A DNA stretch of 64,000 bases from Deltaproteobacteria bacterium. GTDB lineage: Bacteria > Desulfobacterota > Binatia > UTPRO1. Position 1 is the first letter of the stretch; each line of letters opens with the position of its first letter. Positions 17,896 through 26,459 of this stretch are shown piece after piece. The stretch lies in NCBI GenBank assembly GCA_016200545.1, contig JACQEO010000014.1:62001-126000 (forward strand), written 5' to 3'. The notes beneath the pieces were generated by a model. The model worked only from the letters and a program-made list of their open reading frames with translations, had not been told where the DNA came from and ran no database searches. A program made the translations under genes and the position numbers.

Positions 17896-18258
17896 CTACG
17901 GCTTCTTTGGGACCTTGATGGCGCCGGAGCGTTCGCGCATTAGGTCGGCGGTACGTTCGAGCTCGGTGGGCTCGGCGCGCAGCAGGGCGGCGTTGAAGCG
18001 CTCGACGACGGCTCGCATGAGGACGCCTTCGCGTGGATCGACGTCGGAGACCAGCGTCGCGAGTTCTTCCATCGCCCGGCGGATCGCCGCCGCGGCGTCC
18101 GGCAGGGCGCCGTCGGCGCGGAGCGCGACCGCGCGCTGAAGATGCGCGCGCACCGCACCGAGCCGGACCGCGGCCGAGGCGCCGAGGACGACCTCCATCT
18201 CGCCGAGCCGTGTGACCAGCATCTCGAGGGCGGGCGCTGACTCGAACTCGTGGGCCAT
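17896..18258 (-). CDS. Hypothetical helical protein (120 aa)
   Basis: ATG 18258 follows GAGG by about 11 bases; the frame extends to 18351 but would run into the divergent YciI gene. The product is almost wholly alpha-helical (LEMLVTRLGEMEVVLGASAA and ERFNAALLRAEPTELERTAD) with no membrane segment and ends in AIKVPKKP. Immediately behind the stop the DNA keeps repeating the 12-base Lys-Lys-Pro pattern, so a basic tail seems to have been cut off by TAG. No family recognised. Confidence 0.6.
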   Translation of the reverse strand: MAHEFESAPALEMLVTRLGEMEVVLGASAAVRLGAVRAHLQRAVALRADGALPDAAAAIRRAMEELATLVSDVDPREGVLMRAVVERFNAALLRAEPTELERTADLMRERSGAIKVPKKP

Positions 18259-18301
18259 GTCGGTGTAGCCTCGCCGCATCGCCGCCCCGGAGGAGGACAC
18301 G

Positions 18302-18580
18302 ATGCCGCTCTTCGTCATGATAGGCCACGACGCGCCCGAGGCCAAAGCCAAGCGCCCGCTTCACCGCCCCGCGCACCTCGAGCACCTCGCCCCGCTCGCC
18401 GCCGCCGGCCGCGTCCCCCTCGCCGGCCCCTTTACCGACGGCAGCGGCAGCCTGATCGTCCTCGAGGCCGACTCTCTAGCCGACGCCTGGTCGATCGTCG
18501 CCCGCGACCCCTACGTCGTACACGGCATCTTCAACCAGGTCGACGTCCGCCCGTTCCTTCAAGTCTTCCCCGAACCATAG
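18302..18580 (+). CDS. YciI-like protein
   Basis: The 92-residue protein has the compact alpha-beta fold expected for YCII domains. MPLFVMIGHDAPEAKAKR is followed by a conserved His region (RPAHLEHLAPLAAAGR), then LAGPFTDGSGSLIVLEADS and AWSIVARDPYVVHGIF, each a family hallmark. The conserved His may serve in a poorly defined enzymatic step. GGAGGA lies 6 bases before the ATG. It is divergent from the gene at 18258, so promoters of both must lie in the short gap 18259-18301. Two repeat elements begin 12 bases after the stop. Confidence 0.9.
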   Translation: MPLFVMIGHDAPEAKAKRPLHRPAHLEHLAPLAAAGRVPLAGPFTDGSGSLIVLEADSLADAWSIVARDPYVVHGIFNQVDVRPFLQVFPEP

Positions 18581-18591
18581 CAAGGTCGGGA

Positions 18592-18652
18592 GCACCCGGG
18601 ATTCACTCCCGGGTGCGACGCCCATCGCGAGCGCAGCGAGCGGGGGCGTCAT
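18592..18652 (+). repeat. TTCAC-loop hairpin element, copy 2
   Basis: Stem GCACCCGGGA, loop TTCAC, stem TCCCGGGTGC, then the tail GACGCCCATCGCGAGCG to GGGGGCGTCAT. It starts 12 bases after the YciI stop codon in the same direction. Compared with copy 3 one stem base pair changes from G-C to A-T on both sides. Confidence 0.9.
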
Positions 18653-18660
18653 CGTTGAAC

Positions 18661-18722
18661 GCGCCCGGGATTCACTCCCGGGCGCGACGCCCATCGCGAG
18701 GCGCAGCGAGCGGGGGCAAAAT
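18661..18722 (+). repeat. TTCAC-loop hairpin element, copy 3
   Basis: Stem GCGCCCGGGA, loop TTCAC, stem TCCCGGGCGC, then the tail ending GGGGGCAAAAT. It follows copy 2 after eight bases, forming a tandem pair. The last base abuts the stop codon of the minus-strand gene ending at 18723, so the element fills the whole convergent gap. Confidence 0.9.
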
Positions 18723-19001
18723 CTACTGTCCCGGCGGCCGCGGAATCGCCGAGTCGCTCGACGGTAGCGTCGGCGCCATCGAGCCGACGGGCTGCTGACT
18801 GCGCGGTGGCGGGGACTCGTCGACCTCGCCGGCGAGACAAGCCTGGACGTCGGGTGTGGTAATGCCGAGCTGGCGCGCGATGTCGGAGGGGCGCGTGCCC
18901 TCGGCGGCGAGCGCCTTGATGCGCGTGCAATCGAGCGCCGCCGCCGTACACACGCTCGCCAGGAGGAGAACCGGAACCGCCGCCACCGTCAGGATCCGCA
19001 T
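18723..19001 (-). CDS. Small exported hypothetical protein (92 aa)
   Basis: ATG 19001 has GGAGGTGG 4 bases upstream. Residues 1-21 form a clear signal peptide (ILTVAAVPVLLLASVCTAAA). The mature part starts LDCTRIKALAAEGTRPSDIA, with a helix-turn-helix-like pattern of short helices and two Cys (DC and QACLAG) that could pair. The tail is Ser/Pro-rich. No family recognised. The stop touches repeat copy 3. Confidence 0.7.
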   Translation of the reverse strand: MRILTVAAVPVLLLASVCTAAALDCTRIKALAAEGTRPSDIARQLGITTPDVQACLAGEVDESPPPRSQQPVGSMAPTLPSSDSAIPRPPGQ

Positions 19002-19137
19002 GTCGCCACCTCCGAGCACGCGATCATAGCCGGCGTCGTCAGACGGAGAAAGGCTCGCGGCGGCGCCCGCGATCGTCGCGCCGCCCACGCGCCTCGTGCC
19101 TACCGGAGGCGCGCGGCCGTGTGGTACAAGAACCGGC

Positions 19138-20454
19138 GTGACGCACGCTCCGGAGGTCTACGCGCGCCGTCGGCGCGAGTTCACGAGTCGGATGGACGGG
19201 GGCGTGGCGATCTTCCGAGCAGCGCCGGTCTCCATCCGCTCGCACGACGTCGAGTACCCGTTCCGGCAGGACAACGACTTCCTCTACCTGACGGGCTTCC
19301 CGGAGCCGGAAGCGACCTGCGTCCTCGCTCCCGGCGCCGAGCATCCCTTCACGCTCTTCGTCCGCCCGCGCGACAAGGATAAGGAGATCTGGACCGGCCT
19401 GCGCGCCGGTGTCGACGGCGCGCGGGAGATCTACGGCGCCGATAGCGCCCACACCGTCGACGAGCTCGACGCGCGGCTCCCCAAGCTCATCGAGCATGCG
19501 CCCGTGGTCTACTACGCCCCAGGGCGCGACCAACGCTTCAACACCCGCATCCTCGATCTCTTCGGCTGGGCACGCGACAACCACGCGCGCAGCGGCGCCG
19601 GTCCGCGCGGCCTCCTCGACCCCGGCACGATCCTGCACGAAATGCGGCTCATCAAGACCCCCGAGGAGATCGAGGCGCTGGAGCGCGCAATCACGATCGC
19701 CGCCGGGGCGCACGAGCACGCGATGCGCGAAGCGCGTCCCGGCGCGTTCGAGTACGAGATCGAGGCCCTCATCGACTACACGTTCCGTCGTTGCGGGGCG
19801 ACCGGCCCGGCCTACCCGTCGATCGTCGCCTCCGGACCGAACGCGACGATCCTCCACTACGTCGAGAACACGCGGCAGATGCGCGACGGCGAGCTGTTGC
19901 TGATCGACGCCGGCGCCGAGTACGGCGGCTACTGCGCCGACGTCACCCGCACGTTTCCCGTCGGCGCGCGCTTCGCAGGACGCCAGCGCGACCTCTACGA
20001 GCTCGTCCTCGGCGCGCAGGAGGCGGCGATCGAGGCCGTACGTCCGGGCGCGCCGTTCGACGATCCGCACCGGGTCGCGCTCGACGTGTTGGTGGACGGC
20101 CTGCTGGCACTCGGGCTCCTCTCGGGCACGCGCGACGCCGCGCTCGAGAGCGGCACGTATCGGCGATTCTACATGCACCGGACGAGCCATTGGCTCGGCA
20201 TGGACGTGCACGACGTCGGCGTCTACCGCGTCGACGATCGTCCGCGCGCACTCGCGCCCGGCATGGTGTTGACGGTCGAGCCCGGACTCTACGTCGCCCC
20301 GGACTGCGAGCACGTCGCGCCCGAGTGGCGCGGCATCGGGATTCGCATCGAGGACGACGTGCTGGTCACGCCGGAAGGTAATCGCGTCCTCTCAGCCGCG
20401 GTGCCGAAGCGCCCGGACGCCATCGAGAGCGCCCGTGCGACCAGCCGCGGCTGA
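19138..20454 (+). CDS. pepP: Xaa-Pro aminopeptidase (M24B)
   Basis: The 438-residue enzyme removes N-terminal residues preceding proline. GTG 19138 was chosen because homologous sequence starts right after it. The N-terminal creatinase-like domain contains VEYPFRQDNDFLYLTGF. The catalytic pita-bread domain holds all five ligands of the dinuclear metal site: two Asp in LLIDAGAEYGGYCADVTR, His in SHWLGMDVHDVG, Glu in LTVEPGLY and Glu in IRIEDDVLVT. The end overlaps the next gene by 20 bases. It could also act as a prolidase-like PepQ; the length favours PepP. Confidence 0.92.
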   Translation: MTHAPEVYARRRREFTSRMDGGVAIFRAAPVSIRSHDVEYPFRQDNDFLYLTGFPEPEATCVLAPGAEHPFTLFVRPRDKDKEIWTGLRAGVDGAREIYGADSAHTVDELDARLPKLIEHAPVVYYAPGRDQRFNTRILDLFGWARDNHARSGAGPRGLLDPGTILHEMRLIKTPEEIEALERAITIAAGAHEHAMREARPGAFEYEIEALIDYTFRRCGATGPAYPSIVASGPNATILHYVENTRQMRDGELLLIDAGAEYGGYCADVTRTFPVGARFAGRQRDLYELVLGAQEAAIEAVRPGAPFDDPHRVALDVLVDGLLALGLLSGTRDAALESGTYRRFYMHRTSHWLGMDVHDVGVYRVDDRPRALAPGMVLTVEPGLYVAPDCEHVAPEWRGIGIRIEDDVLVTPEGNRVLSAAVPKRPDAIESARATSRG

Positions 20455-21637
20455 CGTTCGACGTCTCGATCCGCTGCGCGCGTCGGGTCACGTGCCGGTG
20501 CTCGACGGGATTCGCGGACTCGCGATCCTCATGGTCATGGCGCTCCACTTCCTCGGCGAAGCCGCGGTTGCCGCCGCTCCGGAGCACCGCTTCGTGCGGA
20601 TCGCGGTGTACGGCGGCTACGGGGTGGACCTCTTTTTCGTGCTCTCGGGATTCCTCATCACGGGCATCCTCTGTGACACCCGAGGGTCGGCACGGTACTT
20701 CCGCGATTTCTACGCCCGCCGCGCGCTGCGGATCTTCCCGCTCTATTACGGCACGCTCGTCCTCATGCTGCTCGTCGTTCCCGCGCTCCCGGCGTTCCAC
20801 AGCGACGCCCTCGACAGTGTGCGGCGGCAGCAAGCGTGGCTATGGCTCTACGGCATCAACTTCCTGCAAGCGCGCGAGGGTGACTGGTTGCCCTACGTGA
20901 GTCACTTCTGGTCGCTCGCCGTCGAGGAGCATTTCTATCTCGTCTGGCCGCTCGCCGTCTGGTTCCTGACGCCGCGACGCCTCCTCGCGCTCTCCGCGGG
21001 GTTGGTCGTGCTCTCGACGATCGCCCGCGTCCTCCTCGCGTGGGGCGGTGTCAACGATATCGCCGTGCACGTGCTCACGTTCACGCGGCTCGACGGACTC
21101 GGGACCGGCGCGTTCCTCGCCGTCTACGCGCGCGAGCACGCCGAGCCGCTCGTTCCCCTGCGCCGCGCCGGTCGCTGTCTCGCCGCCGCCGGCGCCGCCG
21201 GCGTCGTGGCACTGGTGGCGCTCAGCACCCTGATGGACGCGCCGGCGCCGGCCGTCCTCACCGCGCGGCGGACGTTTTTCGTGCTGCTGCTCGCGGCGTT
21301 GATCCCGCTCGGCCTGACCGGCGATACGCGCTCACCGCTGCGCGCCGTGCTCTCGGGACGCGTGCTGCGATTCTTCGGGAAGTACAGCTACGGCCTCTAC
21401 GTGTTCCACGCGATCATCGCCGACTGCATGCTGCGCCACGACACGCTCGCGGCGCTTGCGCGGCTCGCCCCCGACATCGCGGCGGCGGTGCTCGTCCAAG
21501 CCGCGATCGGCACGACGCTGTCGGTCGCGATCGCCGTCGCCAGCTACGAGTGGTACGAGCGGCGTTTCCTCGCGCTCAAGGAGCGCTTCCGGTCGGGGCC
21601 CGTCCTCACGCCCGCCGCCCCGGATCCCGCGCGCTGA
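20435..21637 (+). CDS. Acyltransferase family 3 (OafA/YrhL-like) membrane protein
   Basis: The 400-residue polytopic protein starts with the family signature LDGIRGLAILMVMALHF and has VDLFFVLSGFLITGIL, YARRALRIFPLYY and HFWSLAVEEHFYLVWPLAVW, where the Glu-Glu-His-Phe region is highly conserved. About ten membrane helices are expected. Such enzymes O-acylate surface sugars or lipids at the inner membrane. GTG 20435 overlaps the peptidase gene by 20 bases, so the two may be coupled although functionally unrelated. Its 3' end overlaps the convergent aminopeptidase gene by 94 bases. Confidence 0.92.
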   Translation: MRPAAADVRRLDPLRASGHVPVLDGIRGLAILMVMALHFLGEAAVAAAPEHRFVRIAVYGGYGVDLFFVLSGFLITGILCDTRGSARYFRDFYARRALRIFPLYYGTLVLMLLVVPALPAFHSDALDSVRRQQAWLWLYGINFLQAREGDWLPYVSHFWSLAVEEHFYLVWPLAVWFLTPRRLLALSAGLVVLSTIARVLLAWGGVNDIAVHVLTFTRLDGLGTGAFLAVYAREHAEPLVPLRRAGRCLAAAGAAGVVALVALSTLMDAPAPAVLTARRTFFVLLLAALIPLGLTGDTRSPLRAVLSGRVLRFFGKYSYGLYVFHAIIADCMLRHDTLAALARLAPDIAAAVLVQAAIGTTLSVAIAVASYEWYERRFLALKERFRSGPVLTPAAPDPAR

Positions 21638-23181
21638 CGCTGCTCGTTCGTCACAGTGGAGGCGGGCGCGGCGCCGGCGGCCGCGAGCACGTAGCGGGTC
21701 AGCAGCCGGACGCCGAAGCCGACGGCGCCGCGCGGCGTGCACGGCAGCTCGCGCTCGGTGAAGGCGACGCCGGCGATGTCGAGGTGCGCCCAGGAGCACC
21801 CGCCGACGAACTCTTGGAGCACGAGCGCGGCGTGAATCGTACCGCCGTAGCCGTCGTCGGCGACGTTGCGCAGATCCGCGACGCTGCTGTCGAGATCGCG
21901 GCGGTACGCGGCGACGAGCGGCAGCTGCCACAGGCGTTCGCCGCTTGCCGTGCCGGCGTCGAGGAGCGCGCGCACCAAGGCGGGATCGTTGCCGAGCACC
22001 GCGCCGATGCGGGTGCCGAGTGCGGTGCGCACCGCGCCGGTGAGCGTCGCGATGTCGACGATCGCGTCGGGCGCGTCGCGGACCGCGATCGCCAGCGCGT
22101 CGGCGAGGACGAGGCGTCCTTCTGCATCGGTGTTCACCACCTCGATCGTCTTCCCCGCGGCCGTACGCACGACGTCGCCGGGCTTCATCGCCGAGCCACC
22201 CGGCATGTTCTCGCTCGCCGGGACGTAGGCGCGCACCTCGACGTCCGGACGGAGCGCGGCGATGGCGCGCATCGCGCCGATCACGGCGGCGCCGCCCGCC
22301 ATGTCGCGCTTCATGTGCTCCATGCCGTCGCTCGTCTTGAGGGACAGGCCGCCGCTGTCGAAGGTGATCCCCTTGCCGACGAGCGCGAGACGCCGGCGCG
22401 TGGGCGCCGCCGGGCGATGCGTCAGGCGGATGAAGCGCGGCTCCTCGGCGCTGCCGCGCGCCACCGCGAGCAGCGCGCCCATGCCGAGCGCCGCGATGCC
22501 GTCACGGCCGTCGATCTCGACGGCGAGGCCACTCGCGGCCGCGATCCGCTCGGCCTCGGCGGCGAGCGCCGCCGGCGTGAGCACGGTGGCGGGGGTGTTG
22601 ATCCACGTGCGCACCTCGTTGGTCGCGCGCGCGAGGATCGTGGCACGGCGGAGCGCGGCCACGCACGCAGCGTCGCCGGCGCCGGCGCCGAAGAGCGTAA
22701 GCGTGCGCAGCGCGACACGCTCGGGGTCGCGCCGGTACTCGGTGAATGCGTACGCGGCGAGGATCGCCGACTCGACGAGCACCTCGACTGCGACCGGCGC
22801 GTCCGCGGGCGGCCGCGCGAGCACGAGCGCGGCCGTCCGTCCGCGCACCTCACGAGCCCTCCCGAGCACCTGATCGGCGGCGCGACGCCAGGCTTCGGCA
22901 CGTACCGGCGCGCTCGCGCCGAGACCGATCACCAGGAGATGTTCCGCCACGAGCCGGCCGCCGCCCGCGAGCAGCAGCGACGAGCCTTCCGCCGCCGTGA
23001 AGCGCCGGCGCGCGAGCTCGGCGCCGAGCCGGCGGCCCGCGGCGTGCGCGAACGGTCGCAGCACCGCGTTGAGCGCGTCGCGTGTGACGGCGACGGCTAG
23101 GAGATCGACACGTGCGCGCGTCGGATCGCCGGCTGCGAGGCGGACGGTCAGCACGCGGGCCCGCGGCGCAGCGCCAAGCAC
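21544..23181 (-). CDS. pepA: Leucyl aminopeptidase (M17)
   Basis: The cytosolic hexameric metallopeptidase releases N-terminal amino acids. GTG 23181 lies 5 bases after the cytochrome stop; an in-frame ATG at 23223 would overlap that gene. The C-terminal catalytic domain shows GKGITFDSGGLSLK, MKRDMAGGAAV and NTDAEGRLVLADAL, which carry the two-zinc ligands and the active Lys and Arg. At about 545 residues it is longer than usual M17 enzymes, because after the natural end (near YVLAAAG) there is a basic tail of about 45 residues coded opposite the acyltransferase gene. The tail has no homologous look and probably arose by stop loss. Confidence 0.92.
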   Translation of the reverse strand: MLGAAPRARVLTVRLAAGDPTRARVDLLAVAVTRDALNAVLRPFAHAAGRRLGAELARRRFTAAEGSSLLLAGGGRLVAEHLLVIGLGASAPVRAEAWRRAADQVLGRAREVRGRTAALVLARPPADAPVAVEVLVESAILAAYAFTEYRRDPERVALRTLTLFGAGAGDAACVAALRRATILARATNEVRTWINTPATVLTPAALAAEAERIAAASGLAVEIDGRDGIAALGMGALLAVARGSAEEPRFIRLTHRPAAPTRRRLALVGKGITFDSGGLSLKTSDGMEHMKRDMAGGAAVIGAMRAIAALRPDVEVRAYVPASENMPGGSAMKPGDVVRTAAGKTIEVVNTDAEGRLVLADALAIAVRDAPDAIVDIATLTGAVRTALGTRIGAVLGNDPALVRALLDAGTASGERLWQLPLVAAYRRDLDSSVADLRNVADDGYGGTIHAALVLQEFVGGCSWAHLDIAGVAFTERELPCTPRGAVGFGVRLLTRYVLAAAGAAPASTVTNEQRQRAGSGAAGVRTGPDRKRSLSARKRRSYHS

Positions 23182-23185
23182 GAGG

Positions 23186-23509
23186 TCATGGCGCGGGCGA
23201 CGCGGAGGACGCGGGAGCGCCAAGTTCCGGCGTTTCGGCCGCGTGCGCCTTCAGGTAGCTGAGCACCAAGTATTGCTCCTGCTCGGTCAACGGGTTCACC
23301 GCGCGTCGTAGCATCTCCCGCTGCATACGGTCGACCTGCACCTGCCACATCGCAGCCGTCAGTAAGCGCGGAGCATAGAGCGGGTGGCAGCCAGCGCAGC
23401 GCACCTGGTATATTTGGGCGCCGGCTGATTGTGGATCGGGGAGCGGCGTCGAGCACGCAGCGACCAGCGGAAGCACGAGCAACGCGACGCCGATCAGGGC
23501 ACGACCCAT
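23186..23509 (-). CDS. Monoheme cytochrome c-type lipoprotein
   Basis: The 107-residue protein starts with a lipoprotein signal peptide (VALLVLPLVAACS, Cys at residue 19). The heme-binding CAGCH follows at about residue 38, and AMWQVQVDRMQREM offers candidate distal Met ligands. The size suits a small periplasmic electron carrier anchored to a membrane. It precedes the M17 peptidase by five bases, presumably on one transcript although no functional link is apparent. The Ala/Ser/Pro-rich C-terminus is likely disordered. Confidence 0.85.
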   Translation of the reverse strand: MGRALIGVALLVLPLVAACSTPLPDPQSAGAQIYQVRCAGCHPLYAPRLLTAAMWQVQVDRMQREMLRRAVNPLTEQEQYLVLSYLKAHAAETPELGAPASSASPAP

Positions 23510-23598
23510 GAGCCGTCACGACGTACCCGGAAGGCACGACCATGACAAGCGAGGCTGCGCGGCCATGAACACACCGCACGTGACGAGACGATAGGCGC

Positions 23599-24825
23599 GT
23601 GCTCGGGCTCGTCCTCACCGCAGGCGGCGCGCGCGGCGCTTACCAGGCCGGCGTCCTGAAGCGTATCGGCCAGCTCGCGGCGCTGCGCGATCGGCCGTCG
23701 CCATTCGCGATCATCACCGGAGCGTCTGCGGGCGCGATCAACGGCACGATGCTCGCCGCCCGCAGCGCGCGCTTGCACGAAGCCACCTCGATGCTCGCGG
23801 AGCTATGGGCGCAGCTCGAGATGAAGCAGGTGTTTCGCACCGGCACGGCGTCGCTCACGATCGGCGGCCTGCGCTGGCTGCGCGACCTCTCGCTCGGCGG
23901 GTTCCTCCAGAGCGCGGGCGCGCGCGCCCTCCTCGACGCCACGCCGCTTCGCGACCTGATCGCGCGTACCCTGCCGTTCGGACGCATCGCCGAGGCGATT
24001 CAGCGGGGATACCTCTACGCGATCGCGATCTCGGCCACGAGCTACCACTCCGGGCGCTCGTTCACGTTTGTGCAAGGGCGGGACGGGCACCCTATCTGGG
24101 TGAAGAGCCGGCGCGTCGTCCTGCCCGTCGAGCTCGGCGTCGAGCACGTGTGCGCGTCGGCGGCGATCCCGATCATCTTCCCGCCGGTCGCAATCGACTG
24201 CGGCGCCGGCGAGCTCTTCTTCGGTGACGGCAGCCTGCGCCTCGTGAGTCCGTTCAGCGCCGCGATCCGCCTTGGCGCGCGGCGCGTCCTCGCGATCGGC
24301 ATTCGCTCGCAACGTTCCGCCGACGCGCTGTCGCGTGCCGAGACGTTCGCGGGCGAGCGCGCCGCGTTCGGCAGCGGCGCGCTGACCGAGCCGCCGCTCG
24401 CACAAATCTGCGGCATCTTCTTGAATGCGATCTTCCTCGATCACCTCGACACCGACTTCGATCACCTGACTCGCATGAACGAGCTCATCCTCGCCTACGG
24501 CGGCGACACGGCGACGCCGAGGACACCGGCATCCGCGGTCAGCGTGAGCGAGCCGATGCGGGTCGTGATGCCGATGGCGGTGAACCCGTCCGAGGACCTC
24601 GCGATGGTCGCCAAGGCACACGAGCACAAGATGCCGCGGCTGATCCGCCACCTGATGGACGGTCTCGGCACGCCCGAGGCGCACAGCGCCGATCTCCTCA
24701 GCTATCTCCTCTTCGACTCCGCCTACACGCGGGCGCTCATCGACATCGGCTATCGCGACGCCAACGAGCAGCGCGACGAGATCGAGGCGTTCCTCTGCAC
24801 GCGCAGCGCCAGCGAGGCCGCTTGA
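23599..24825 (+). CDS. Patatin-like phospholipase
   Basis: The 408-residue product (GTG 23599) begins GLVLTAGGARGAYQAGVL, the glycine-rich oxyanion loop. GASAG follows with the nucleophile Ser near residue 47, and the catalytic Asp is in FGDGSLR near residue 208. This Ser-Asp dyad hydrolyses acyl esters of lipids. Homologous bacterial proteins are usually cytoplasmic or peripheral membrane lipases. There is no signal peptide. An acyl-CoA ligase follows, and a promoter-like sequence between the two suggests separate transcription, though a joint role in fatty acid recycling is reasonable. Confidence 0.9.
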   Translation: MLGLVLTAGGARGAYQAGVLKRIGQLAALRDRPSPFAIITGASAGAINGTMLAARSARLHEATSMLAELWAQLEMKQVFRTGTASLTIGGLRWLRDLSLGGFLQSAGARALLDATPLRDLIARTLPFGRIAEAIQRGYLYAIAISATSYHSGRSFTFVQGRDGHPIWVKSRRVVLPVELGVEHVCASAAIPIIFPPVAIDCGAGELFFGDGSLRLVSPFSAAIRLGARRVLAIGIRSQRSADALSRAETFAGERAAFGSGALTEPPLAQICGIFLNAIFLDHLDTDFDHLTRMNELILAYGGDTATPRTPASAVSVSEPMRVVMPMAVNPSEDLAMVAKAHEHKMPRLIRHLMDGLGTPEAHSADLLSYLLFDSAYTRALIDIGYRDANEQRDEIEAFLCTRSASEAA

Positions 24826-24829
24826 CGCG

Positions 24830-24859
24830 TTGACTCCGGCCTCCGCGGGCTCCTATAGG
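24830..24859 (+). promoter_or_regulatory. Sigma70-like promoter before the acyl-CoA ligase
   Basis: TTGACT (24830-24835), an 18-base spacer and TATAGG (24854-24859) precede the ATG at 24908 by about 50 bases, directly after the patatin stop. Confidence 0.5.
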
Positions 24860-24907
24860 AACCGAGCGATCCCGCGAGGGACGATCCCGCCGTCGAAGGA
24901 GCCGCCC

Positions 24908-26446
24908 ATGGAAATCGGAGCCGTCGCCAACGCGAAGAACTTCGGAAGCCGCACCGCCGTCGTGTTCGGGCCCGTGCGCTACACGTGGGCGGAGTGGAAC
25001 GATCGCATCAATCAGCTGGCGCACGCGCTGCGCGCGCTCGGTCTCGGGCGTGGCGACAAGGTCGCGGTGATGCTGCACAACTGCCACCAGTTTCTCGAGA
25101 TTACGCAAGCCGCCGCCAAGATCGGCGTCATCACCGTACCGCTCAACTATCGGCTGCGCGGCCGCGAGGTGGAGTACATCGTCACCAACTCCGACTCGCG
25201 CGCGGTGATCTGCGGCGAGGAGTTCGTGCCGGAGGTCGCGTCGGTGATGGATCAGCTCGCCGGCATCGCGCCGGGCGGCTACGTCGTCGTCGGCGAAAGC
25301 CGAGATCGGCGCTTCCGGAGCTACGAGGCTCTGCTCGCGGCCGCGCCCACCGCCGAGCCCGCCGAGCAAGCACCGCCCGGCCTGAACTCGATGATCTACA
25401 CGTCGGGAACGACCGGGCGCCCGAAGGGCGTGTTCCGCCGCGGCGGCATCGATCCGCAGCTGCTGCTCGCCGTCGTGCAAGGCTTCGGGTTGCAGTTCGG
25501 CGACGAGGTGCACGTCGTCCCGGCACCGCTCTACCATAGTGCGCCGGCGCTCGGCTCGGCGCTGACCATCGTCCTCGGCGGCACCATCGTCGTCATGCCG
25601 AAATTTGATCCCGAGGAGTTCCTCGCGCTTGTCGACCGCGAGAAGGTGACCTCGAGCTTGGTCGTTCCGACGATCGTGAAGCGCATCCTCGCGCTTCCCG
25701 ACGAGGTGAAGCGCCGCTACGACGTGTCGTCGATGCGCTCGCTCATCGTCGGCGCCGCGCCCTTCCCGCTCGAGACCAAGCGCGCCGCCGTCGAGCACTT
25801 CGGCAACTGCATCTACGAGTACTATGGCTCGACCGACGCCGGTCTGAACACGATCCTGCCACCCGCCGAGCAGATGACGCGCCCAGCGAGCTGCGGCAAG
25901 GTCCTCGCGGGCACTGAGATCCTCATTCTCGACGACGAGGGCCGCCGGCTGCCGCCCGGCGAGGTCGGCAACATCTACATCACCAACCCGCTCGTGAAGT
26001 CGATGCAGTATTACAAGGACGCCGAGAAGACGAAGGAGGCCTTCCGCGGTGAGCACATGACCGTCGGTGACATGGGCTATCTCGACGAGGAGAACTACCT
26101 CTACATCGTCGACCGTAAGACCGACATGGTGATCTCGGGCGGCGTCAACATCTACCCCGCCGAGATCGAGGAGGTCATCTACGAGCACCCCGCCGTCCTC
26201 GACGTCGCCGTCATCGGCGTTCCGAACGAGGAGTGGGGCGAGGAGCTGAAGGCGATCGTGCAGCTCAAGTCCGGCGTGCCGGCGAGCGCCGACGACCTCA
26301 TCGACTTCTGTCGTGAACATCTCGCCGACTACAAACGCCCGCGCTCGGTCGACTTCGTCACCGAGGTCCCGCGCAATCCGTCCGGCAAGCTCTTGAAGCG
26401 CGAGATCCGCGCACCGTATTGGGAAGGTCGCACGCGGCGAGTGTGA
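24908..26446 (+). CDS. Acyl-CoA synthetase (AMP-forming)
   Basis: The 512-residue ligase activates a carboxylic acid to its CoA thioester through an acyl-AMP intermediate. ATG 24908 has AAGGAG 6 bases upstream. Motifs are the P-loop-like MIYTSGTTGRPKGV, YYGSTDAG, GDMGYLDEENYLYIVDRK and GGVNIYPAEIEE, and the adenylation Lys in NPSGKLLKREIR. The pattern fits medium or long-chain fatty acid (FadD-like) or aryl/cyclic acid ligases; the chain specificity is not readable. It follows a patatin-like lipase, consistent with fatty acid use. Confidence 0.93.
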   Translation: MEIGAVANAKNFGSRTAVVFGPVRYTWAEWNDRINQLAHALRALGLGRGDKVAVMLHNCHQFLEITQAAAKIGVITVPLNYRLRGREVEYIVTNSDSRAVICGEEFVPEVASVMDQLAGIAPGGYVVVGESRDRRFRSYEALLAAAPTAEPAEQAPPGLNSMIYTSGTTGRPKGVFRRGGIDPQLLLAVVQGFGLQFGDEVHVVPAPLYHSAPALGSALTIVLGGTIVVMPKFDPEEFLALVDREKVTSSLVVPTIVKRILALPDEVKRRYDVSSMRSLIVGAAPFPLETKRAAVEHFGNCIYEYYGSTDAGLNTILPPAEQMTRPASCGKVLAGTEILILDDEGRRLPPGEVGNIYITNPLVKSMQYYKDAEKTKEAFRGEHMTVGDMGYLDEENYLYIVDRKTDMVISGGVNIYPAEIEEVIYEHPAVLDVAVIGVPNEEWGEELKAIVQLKSGVPASADDLIDFCREHLADYKRPRSVDFVTEVPRNPSGKLLKREIRAPYWEGRTRRV

Positions 26447-26459
26447 CGAACCCCGCCGG

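Noticed and set aside
18658..18951. Minus-strand frame (18649-18951) reading through repeat copy 3
   Set aside because: It is a shadow of the exported 92-residue protein and the repeat; there is no supporting ribosome site.
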